Assembly: GCF_002891535.1 (NCBI RefSeq)
Contig: NZ_PDZR01000002.1
Coordinates: 62,001-126,000, forward strand
Origin: Methylocella silvestris
GTDB lineage: Bacteria; Pseudomonadota; Alphaproteobacteria; Rhizobiales; Beijerinckiaceae
Length of the DNA stretch: 64,000 bases
Reading direction: 5' to 3'
Below the pieces are notes generated by a model. The model was not told the origin of the DNA. It saw only the letters and a list, made by a program, of their open reading frames with translations, and ran no database searches. Below are positions 57,317 to 64,000 of this stretch, in pieces; the stretch's first letter is position 1, and the number at the start of each line of letters is the position of its first letter. Position numbers and translations under genes: made by a program.

Positions 57317-60300
57317 TCAGCCAGCGTGGTCTGTCGTCGGCGTTGCGAGGCGCGGAAAGAGCCGGCGCCAGCGCTCCTTCGCGGCAAGGCGGAAGCTGTC
57401 CATGTAGAGGTAGATAACCGGCGTCGTGTAAAGCGTCAGCATTTGGCTGACGATCAGCCCGCCGACGATGGCGACGCCGAGCGGCCGGCGCATTTCGGCG
57501 CCTTCGCCGGCGCTGAGCGCGAGCGGCGCGGCGCCGAGGATTGCCGCGAAGGTCGTCATCATGATCGGCCGGAAACGCAAAAGGCAGGCCTCGAAGATCG
57601 ATTCCCTTGGGCTGAGGCCCCGCAAGCGCTCGGCCGCCAGGGCGAAGTCGATCATCATGATCGCGTTCTTCTTGACGATGCCGATCAGCAAGATCACGCC
57701 GATCATGGCGATGACGCTGAATTCGAGACGAAAGCCCATCAGCGCCAGCACCGCTCCGACGCCGGCCGACGGCAGAGTCGACAGGATCGTGATCGGATGG
57801 ATGAAGCTCTCATATAGAATGCCAAGCACGATGTAGACCGTCGCGAGCGCCGCCAGAAACAGCACGGCCTGATTGCCAAGCGAGGACTGAAAGGCCTGCG
57901 CCGCGCCCTGCGGCACGCCGCGGATCGACGCCGGCATGCCGATTTGCGCCGACGCCTTGTTGATTTCCGTAATCGCCTGACCGAGCGAGGCGCCGGGACG
58001 CAGATTGAAGGAGAGCGTGCTGGCGACGAAGAGCCCTTGATGATTGATGTTGAGGGAGGTTTTGCCCGACTCGAAATGCGCCATCGCCGCCAGCGGAATC
58101 ATTTTTTCCCGCGACGTGCTGACGGCGGCGCCGGCGGAGGCGCTCGACTTGCCGCTTGAAGCGATCGCATTTGTCGCGGCGTTGCGCGCGGAATTGTCCA
58201 CCGACTGCGTCGCGGCCGTCCCGCTAGAGGTCGCAGCGCTGGTCACGGTTCCGGACGGCAGGGCGCTTTGCGCGGAGCCGCTGGGATTGCCGCCGGCCGG
58301 GCTGACGTAAATGTCTTTCAGGATCGAGGGGTCCTGCCAATAGCGCGGCGCGACCTCCATCACGACATGATATTGGTTGACGGCGGAAAAGATCGTTGAA
58401 ACCTGGCGCTGCCCGAAAGCGTCGTAAAGCGTCTGCGAGATTTCGTTCATGCTGACGCCAAGCCGTGCGGCGGCGTCGCGATCGATGACGATCTGAGAGG
58501 CGAGGCCGCCCTGTTGCTGATCGGCGTTGATGTCGGCGATCACGCGGCTGCCCCGCAGAGCCTCGACCAGCTTCGGCGCGAAGCGGTAGATCTCATTCGC
58601 ATCGTCGCCCTGCAGCGTATATTGATATTGCGCATTGCCGAGGCGTCCGCCCATGCGCAGATCCTGCACGGCTTGCAGATAGAGCGTAACGCCCGGCACG
58701 GTCGCGAGTTTGACGCGCAGGCGCGCAATCACCTCATCGGCCGAAGCGTCGCGTTGCGCCCGCGGCTTCAGGCTGATGAAGGATCGTCCGGAATTGGTTT
58801 CGCTGCCGCCGGTGAAACCGACGATGCTTTCGACGGCCGGATCGGCGCGGACGATGTCCTGCAGCTGGCGCAGTTTCTCCCGCATAGCCTGGAACGAGAT
58901 GCTCTGATCCGCCACGATCGAGCCCATGATGCGGCCGGTGTCGACCTGCGGGAAGAAGCCCTTGGGGATGATCGTGAACAGTGAAATATTGAGGCAGATG
59001 GTGGCGAACAGCGCCAGCATGATGAAGCCGCTGTGGCGGAGCGCCCAGCCGAGCGTGCGGCCGTAGCCGCGCTGAAGCGCCGCCAGCGGATCGAAGCGGC
59101 GCCCGGCCCCCTCCCGCGCCGACCGCACCCGCAAGACCAGCGAGCACATCATCGGCGTCAGCGTCAGCGACAGCACGAGCGAAATGATGATAGCGAAGGT
59201 GAGGGTCAGCGCGAATTCGCGGAACAGACGCCCGATGATGCCGCCCATGAACAGGATCGGGATGAATACGGCGACCAGCGAGACGCTGATCGAAATGACG
59301 GTGAAGCCGACCTCGCGCGCGCCGGCGAGCGCCGCCTCGCGCGGCCGCGCGCCCGCCTCGATATGGCGCGCGATATTCTCGAGAACGACGATGGCGTCGT
59401 CGACGACGAAGCCGGTCGCGATCGTCAGCGCCATCAGCGAGAGAATATTGAGGCTGAAGCCCGCAAGATACATGGCCCCGAACGCGCCGACGATCGACAG
59501 CGGCGTCACCACCGCGGGAACGGACGCCGAACGCCAGTCGTGCAGGAACAGGAAAACGATCAGCGTGACGAGAGCGATCGAGAACAGGAGCGTTCGCTCG
59601 GTGTCCTGCAGCGAGGCGCGGATCGTGTTGCTCCTGTCGCCGGTAACGATCATGTCGACGTCGGCGGGCATCGCCGCGCGCAGATGCGTCAACTCGGCCT
59701 TGATCGCATCGACCGTGCGGATGATGTTCGCCCCGGGCTCCGGGGAGACGATGACGAGAACGCCGGTTGAGCCGTTGATGAACCCTTCATTGCGCAGATC
59801 CTCGATGGAATCGACGACCTCGGCGACGTCGGTAAGGCGCACCGGCGCGCCATCGCGGTAGGCGATCACGAGATTGCGGTAGTCGGCGGCGACATTCGCC
59901 TGATCGTTGGTGTAGATCTGAAAATGGCGGTCGTCGCCCTCGATCGCGCCTTTCGGACTGTTCGCGTTGGCGGCGGCCAGCGCGGCGCGGACATCTTCGA
60001 GGCCTATGCCATATTTCGACAGCGAATGCGGGTTGATCTCGACGCGGACGGCGGGCAGCGCGGATCCGGCGATAGACGCCTGACCGACGCCCTCGAGCTG
60101 TGACAGGCGCGGCTGCAGGATGTTGGTGGCCAGGTCATACATCTGGCCGGCCGTCTTCGTTTTCGAGGTCAGCCCGAGCACGAGCATCGGCGCGTCAGCG
60201 GGGTTTAACTTGCGGTACGTTGGATTGCTGCGCAGGCTCGTCGGCAAATCAGCGCGCGCCGCATTGATCGCGCCCTGAATGTCGCGCGCGGCGCCATTGA

Positions 60301-60601
60301 TGTCGCGGTCGATATCGAATTGCAGCGTGATGGAGGTGAGGCCAATCGTGCTGCGCGAGGTCATTTCGGTGACGGAGGCGATCTGGCCGAGCGAGCGCTC
60401 GAGCGGACTGGCGACGCTTGAGGCGACCGTTTCCGGGCTCGCGCCCGGCAGCACGGCGGACACAGAGATCGTCGGGAAATCGACCTGCGGCAAGGGCGAG
60501 ACGGGCAGATTCAGAAAGCCGAGCACGCCCGCAAGGCCGATCCCTACGGCGATCAGAATCGTCGCGACCGGACGCCGAATGAAGGGCGCCGAGATATTCA
60601 C
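57317..60601 (-). CDS. RND multidrug efflux permease, MdtC-like
   Basis: Inner-membrane proton-driven efflux pump subunit of the HAE-1 group, 1094 residues with the usual 12 membrane segments and two large periplasmic loops. Family landmarks: FIRRPVATILIA near the start, [19 protein letters not shown] (residues about 400-418, with the proton-relay Asp pair), and [14 protein letters not shown] near 990. Unlike the neighbour it has an extra Ser/Ala/Thr-rich, probably disordered stretch of about 60 residues (about 769-828) in the second periplasmic loop, just before IPLAAMAHFES. A GTG at 60601, one base past the upstream stop, is the best start. With MdtB-like and an adaptor it probably forms a hetero-multimeric pump. 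Substrates are unknown. Confidence 0.9.
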   Translation of the reverse strand: MNISAPFIRRPVATILIAVGIGLAGVLGFLNLPVSPLPQVDFPTISVSAVLPGASPETVASSVASPLERSLGQIASVTEMTSRSTIGLTSITLQFDIDRDINGAARDIQGAINAARADLPTSLRSNPTYRKLNPADAPMLVLGLTSKTKTAGQMYDLATNILQPRLSQLEGVGQASIAGSALPAVRVEINPHSLSKYGIGLEDVRAALAAANANSPKGAIEGDDRHFQIYTNDQANVAADYRNLVIAYRDGAPVRLTDVAEVVDSIEDLRNEGFINGSTGVLVIVSPEPGANIIRTVDAIKAELTHLRAAMPADVDMIVTGDRSNTIRASLQDTERTLLFSIALVTLIVFLFLHDWRSASVPAVVTPLSIVGAFGAMYLAGFSLNILSLMALTIATGFVVDDAIVVLENIARHIEAGARPREAALAGAREVGFTVISISVSLVAVFIPILFMGGIIGRLFREFALTLTFAIIISLVLSLTLTPMMCSLVLRVRSAREGAGRRFDPLAALQRGYGRTLGWALRHSGFIMLALFATICLNISLFTIIPKGFFPQVDTGRIMGSIVADQSISFQAMREKLRQLQDIVRADPAVESIVGFTGGSETNSGRSFISLKPRAQRDASADEVIARLRVKLATVPGVTLYLQAVQDLRMGGRLGNAQYQYTLQGDDANEIYRFAPKLVEALRGSRVIADINADQQQGGLASQIVIDRDAAARLGVSMNEISQTLYDAFGQRQVSTIFSAVNQYHVVMEVAPRYWQDPSILKDIYVSPAGGNPSGSAQSALPSGTVTSAATSSGTAATQSVDNSARNAATNAIASSGKSSASAGAAVSTSREKMIPLAAMAHFESGKTSLNINHQGLFVASTLSFNLRPGASLGQAITEINKASAQIGMPASIRGVPQGAAQAFQSSLGNQAVLFLAALATVYIVLGILYESFIHPITILSTLPSAGVGAVLALMGFRLEFSVIAMIGVILLIGIVKKNAIMMIDFALAAERLRGLSPRESIFEACLLRFRPIMMTTFAAILGAAPLALSAGEGAEMRRPLGVAIVGGLIVSQMLTLYTTPVIYLYMDSFRLAAKERWRRLFPRLATPTTDHAG

Positions 60602-60602
60602 C

Positions 60603-63600
60603 TCAGGCGCCCTCCTCGATGATCGCGCCCGGCGCCTCGCGCCGACTGAAGCGGCTCGCGAGCCGGTCAAAATAAAGATAGATGACCGGCGTTGTGAACA
60701 GGGTCAGCACCTGGCTGACGATGAGGCCGCCGACGATGGAAACGCCAAGCGGCTGGCGCAGCTCCGAGCCGACGCCCTGCCCGAGCATCAGAGGCAGCGC
60801 GCCGAGCAGGGCCGCCATGGTGGTCATCAGGATCGGCCGGAAACGCAACAGACAAGCCTCGAAGATAGCGTCTTCCGGCGACAGCCCCCGGTTGCGCTCG
60901 GCGTCAAGAGCGAAGTCGATCATCATGATCGCGTTCTTCTTGACGATGCCGATGAGCAGGATGACGCCGATGACGGCGACAACGTCGAGCTCGAAGCCGA
61001 AGGCGATCAAGGCCAGCAGCGCGCCGACGCCGGCCGATGGCAGAGTGGAGAGAATCGTCACCGGGTGGATGAAGCTCTCATAGAGCACGCCAAGGACGAT
61101 ATACATGGTGACGACAGCGGCGATGATGAGGAACAGCTCGTTGGAGGTCGAGGCGGAGAAGGCGCGGGCGGACCCTTGCAACGACACGGTGAAGCTGTTT
61201 GGCAGGCCGATCTCGGTCTGCGCCGCGTCGATCGCCTTGACGGCCGCATCGATCGAATAGCCGGGGGCGGTATTGAACGATATCGAGGCCGCGGAAAACT
61301 GGTTGAGATGGCTGATCAGCAGCGGCTTCTCGGTCTGCTCGAAATGGGCGATAGCCGACAACGGCACCTGTCCCTGCGTCGAAGAGGCGGACGAGGGCAA
61401 ATACAGCGAATCGAGATACGAGAGATCGCGCTGCAGCTTCGGATCGACCTCGAGAATGACGCGATACTGGTTCGATTGCGTGAAGATGGTCGAGACGATG
61501 CGCTGGCCGTAGGCGTCGTAGAGGGCGTTGTCGACGCTGGCCAGGGTGATGCCAAAGCGCGCCGCCGTAGCGCGGTCGACGACGAGGTCGACCGCCTGCC
61601 CGCGCGCCTGCGCATTGCTAGCGACGTCGGTCAGCGCCGGCGATCGATGCAGACGGTCGATCAGGCGCGGGAGCCATTCTGTGAGTTCGGCCGGGTTGGC
61701 GTTTTGCAAAATGAAGCTGTATTGCGCCCGGCCAATGGTTGAATCGACGGTGAGATCCTGCACCGGCTGCAGAAACAGCTGCGCGCCGGGAATCTTCGCG
61801 ACCTCCGTCTGCAGCCGGCGAATCACGTCGCGCGCGCCGACGCGCTCGTCGCGCGGCTTCAGATTGATAAGAAACCGGCCGCTGTTCAGCGTCGGATTGT
61901 CGCCGTCGACGCCGATGAAGGAGCTGACGCTGGCGACTGCTCCGTCCTTCGAAATCGTCTCCGCCATCCGCATTTGCAGCTTGGACATGGCGTCGAAGGA
62001 AATTCCCTGCGCGCCTTCCGACACGCCCTGGATCATGCCTGTGTCCTGCGCCGGGAAAAATCCCTTCGGAATGACGATATAAAGAGCGACGGTCAGGCCG
62101 AGGGTCGCGATGGCGACGAAGAGCGTCAGCGGTTGGTGACGCAGGACGATCCGGAGCAGCCGGCCATAAAAGGCGATGACGGCGTTGAACGCGCGCTCGG
62201 CCCAAAGATCGAGGCGGCTGCGCTGGCTCTCGGGGCGATGGCGGATAAGGCGGGCGCACATCATCGGCACGAGAGTCAGCGAGACGACCGCCGAAATGAT
62301 GATGGTGACCGCGAGGGTGATGGCGAATTCATGGAACAGCCGGCCGATGACATCGCCCATGAACAACAGCGGGATCAGCACGGCAAGCAGCGAAACCGTC
62401 AATGAAATGATGGTGAAGCCGATCTGGTGCGAGCCCTTCAGCGCGGCCTCCAGCGGCTCGTCGCCGTCCTCGACATAGCGGCTGATGTTCTCGATCATCA
62501 CGATGGCGTCGTCGACGACGAATCCGGTCGAAATCGTGAGCGCCATCAGCGACAGATTGTCGAGGCTGAAGCCGAGCAGATACATGGCGACCAGCGTGCC
62601 GACGAGCGACAGCGGCACCGAGAGGCTCGGGATGATCGTCGCCGGCACATTGCGCAGGAAAACGAAGATCACTGCGACGACCAGCGCCACTGAAATGCCG
62701 AGCTCGACCTGCACATCCGCCACCGAGGCGCGGATCGTGGTGGTGCGGTCGCTCAAAATCGTAATGTCGACCGCGGCCGGCAAGGTGGAGCGCAAGGTTG
62801 GCAGCAGCTTCTGCACGCTGTCGGCGACGGCGATGACATTCGCGCCGGGTTGACGACGAACATTGATGATGATCGCCGGTTCGCCATTGGCCCAGGCTCT
62901 GAGCTTGGTGTTTTCGGGGCCGTCGACGATTGTCGCGACGTCGCTGAGCCGCACCGGCGCATTGTTGCGGTAGGCGATGACGATGTTGCGATAATCCTTG
63001 ATCGAGGTCAGCTGATCATTGGCCGTGATCGTCGAGGATTGATGCGGGCCGTCGAAACCGCCTTTCGGCGCGTTCACATTGGCGTTGGAGATCGTGGAGC
63101 GCAGATCGTCGATGTTCAGGCCATAGGCCGCAAGCGCCTGCGGGTTGAACTGGATGCGGATCGCGGGTCGCTGGCCGCCGCTGATGGTGACCTGGCCGAC
63201 GCCCGGCAATTGCGCGATCTTCTGGGCGATCCGCGTTTCGCTGACATCCTGAAGACCCGTCAGGGACAGAGTCTGCGAGGTCACCGCGAGCGTCAGGATT
63301 GGCGCGTCTGCGGGATTGACCTTGGAGTAGATCGGCGGCGCCGGCAGATCCGCCGGCAAAAGGCTATTGGCGGCGTTGATCGCCGCCTGCACCTGCTGCT
63401 CGGCGACATCGAGGGTCAGATTGAGGTTGAACTGCAGCGTGACGACCGAGGCCCCGGCGGAGCTCGACGAGGTCATCTGGTTGAGGCCCGGCATCTGCCC
63501 GAGCTGGCGCTCCAGCGGCGCGGTCACCGCCGAAGTCATGACCTCCGGGCTCGCGCCGGGCAGGAAGGTGCGCACCTCGATCGTCGGATAGTCGACTTCC

Positions 63601-63713
63601 GGCAGCGCGGCGAGCGGCAGGAACCGATAGGCGACCGCGCCAGCGATGAGAATCGCCGCCATCAGCAGCGATGTCGCGACCGGACGCAGGATGAATAATC
63701 GCGAGGGGTTCAT
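60603..63713 (-). CDS. RND multidrug efflux permease, MdtB-like
   Basis: The partner permease, 1036 residues, with the same 12-segment RND plan. Landmarks: [19 protein letters not shown] at the N-terminus, [20 protein letters not shown] (near residue 400, proton-relay Asp pair) and [21 protein letters not shown] near 935. Length is typical (E. coli MdtB 1040). It starts at ATG 63713, 46 bases after the adaptor gene, and ends one base before the next permease. Two permeases in tandem behind one adaptor is the MdtABC arrangement, whose E. coli version exports bile salts and novobiocin; the substrates here are not known. No TolC-type outer-membrane gene is visible. Confidence 0.92.
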   Translation of the reverse strand: MNPSRLFILRPVATSLLMAAILIAGAVAYRFLPLAALPEVDYPTIEVRTFLPGASPEVMTSAVTAPLERQLGQMPGLNQMTSSSSAGASVVTLQFNLNLTLDVAEQQVQAAINAANSLLPADLPAPPIYSKVNPADAPILTLAVTSQTLSLTGLQDVSETRIAQKIAQLPGVGQVTISGGQRPAIRIQFNPQALAAYGLNIDDLRSTISNANVNAPKGGFDGPHQSSTITANDQLTSIKDYRNIVIAYRNNAPVRLSDVATIVDGPENTKLRAWANGEPAIIINVRRQPGANVIAVADSVQKLLPTLRSTLPAAVDITILSDRTTTIRASVADVQVELGISVALVVAVIFVFLRNVPATIIPSLSVPLSLVGTLVAMYLLGFSLDNLSLMALTISTGFVVDDAIVMIENISRYVEDGDEPLEAALKGSHQIGFTIISLTVSLLAVLIPLLFMGDVIGRLFHEFAITLAVTIIISAVVSLTLVPMMCARLIRHRPESQRSRLDLWAERAFNAVIAFYGRLLRIVLRHQPLTLFVAIATLGLTVALYIVIPKGFFPAQDTGMIQGVSEGAQGISFDAMSKLQMRMAETISKDGAVASVSSFIGVDGDNPTLNSGRFLINLKPRDERVGARDVIRRLQTEVAKIPGAQLFLQPVQDLTVDSTIGRAQYSFILQNANPAELTEWLPRLIDRLHRSPALTDVASNAQARGQAVDLVVDRATAARFGITLASVDNALYDAYGQRIVSTIFTQSNQYRVILEVDPKLQRDLSYLDSLYLPSSASSTQGQVPLSAIAHFEQTEKPLLISHLNQFSAASISFNTAPGYSIDAAVKAIDAAQTEIGLPNSFTVSLQGSARAFSASTSNELFLIIAAVVTMYIVLGVLYESFIHPVTILSTLPSAGVGALLALIAFGFELDVVAVIGVILLIGIVKKNAIMMIDFALDAERNRGLSPEDAIFEACLLRFRPILMTTMAALLGALPLMLGQGVGSELRQPLGVSIVGGLIVSQVLTLFTTPVIYLYFDRLASRFSRREAPGAIIEEGA

Positions 63714-63759
63714 CAGCCAAACCGTGCGACGACGTCAGGACTTGTCTGCGCGCCGACCG

Positions 63760-64000
63760 TCATTGCGCCCCCGGCTGCTGCCCGTGACGCCCGGAGCCGC
63801 GCCCGGATTTGCCCCCGGGCGTCGCGGCGGCATCTTTTGCCGGGGCGTCGGTGGCGACGCCGTCAATGGCGGCGATGGACACTTCGGCCTCGTCGCGCAG
63901 CCTGTCCGTCCCGTCGACGACGACGTGGTCGCCCGGCGCCAGCCCGGAGGTTATCGCCACGCGGCCGCCTTCCTGCGGACCAAGCGTCACCTTGCGCATG
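63760..64000 (-). CDS. RND periplasmic adaptor subunit, MdtA-like (C-terminal part only)
   Basis: Only the last 80 or so residues are in the window; the frame is open to the right edge, so the gene begins beyond it. VTLGPQEGGRVAITSGLAPGDHVVVDGTDRL is the membrane-proximal end of HlyD/MFP adaptors (quoted in part: SGLAPGDHVVVDG), followed by an Ala/Gly/Lys-rich disordered tail. It is the first visible gene of the efflux operon and would link the two permeases to an outer-membrane channel. Confidence 0.85.
   Translation of the reverse strand, partial: MRKVTLGPQEGGRVAITSGLAPGDHVVVDGTDRLRDEAEVSIAAIDGVATDAPAKDAAATPGGKSGRGSGRHGQQPGAQ

Overview
The window is a GC-rich, gene-dense chromosomal segment of an alphaproteobacterium. 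The gene set points to Rhizobiales, and Beijerinckiaceae or a related methylotroph-rich family is my best guess. Reasons: an alphaproteobacterial NDUFA12-like complex I accessory subunit beside a DUF2155 protein, a degP / response regulator / histidine kinase / glnE cluster, a long B12-dependent ribonucleotide reductase (nrdJ), a periplasmic MxaD-like protein, and an intergenic palindrome of a type I recall from Rhizobiales genomes. No rRNA, tRNA, CRISPR array, transposase or phage gene was seen.

Layout. 1-9.4 kb: a glycogen operon on the + strand (3' end of glgB, glgC, glgA, pgm, and one ORF fusing a GlgX-type debranching enzyme to a MalQ-type 4-alpha-glucanotransferase). 9.5-12.9 kb (-): a large transglutaminase/DUF2126 protein convergent with that operon. 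13.1-16.3 kb: aspS (-) and rnd (+), divergent. 16.3-19.4 kb (-): a three-gene unit (cytochrome b561-like protein, DUF4010 membrane protein, AI-2E-family transporter) with an FNR/FixK-type box upstream. 19.6-23.5 kb (-): ppk-ppx, polyphosphate synthesis and breakdown. 24-28.6 kb (+): aldo/keto reductase plus GMC oxidoreductase (overlapping), a DUF4436 membrane protein and a zinc alcohol dehydrogenase. 28.7-28.9 kb (-): an apparent orphan structured RNA gene. 29-33.4 kb: a small secreted protein, otsB, gloA, a CDF metal transporter with an unusual C-terminus, and an LplT/Aas-like MFS protein. 33.4-35 kb (-): mxaD-like and a YVTN beta-propeller protein. 35.1-41.2 kb (+): pepN, an O-methyltransferase and a PAS sensor kinase. 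41.2-48 kb (-): degP, a two-component pair and glnE. 48.4-50.9 kb (-): DUF2155 protein, NDUFA12 and an MFS exporter. 51.3-55 kb (+): nrdJ behind tandem NrdR-box-like sites. 55.1-56.6 kb (+): an AT-richer orphan with a RecB-like PD-(D/E)XK nuclease signature, the one clearly accessory-looking gene. 56.9 kb (+): a 65-residue protein behind a good sigma-70 promoter. 57.3-64 kb (-): an MdtABC-type RND efflux operon, cut at its adaptor gene by the window end.

How the genes work together. The glg block covers glucose-1-phosphate activation, chain elongation, branching, debranching and recycling in one translationally tight unit. ppk/ppx provide a second storage polymer next door. mxaD-like/YVTN and the GMC/alcohol dehydrogenase genes suggest periplasmic and cytoplasmic alcohol or sugar oxidation. 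degP, the two-component pair and glnE combine envelope quality control with nitrogen control.

The most interesting candidates are the orphan PD-(D/E)XK gene with a 10-bp direct repeat upstream, the structured minus-strand RNA at about 28.7-28.9 kb, the CDF transporter with N-x3-D sites and three apparent tandem C-terminal domains, and the GlgX-MalQ fusion. All calls come from reading the sequence only; no database search was possible.
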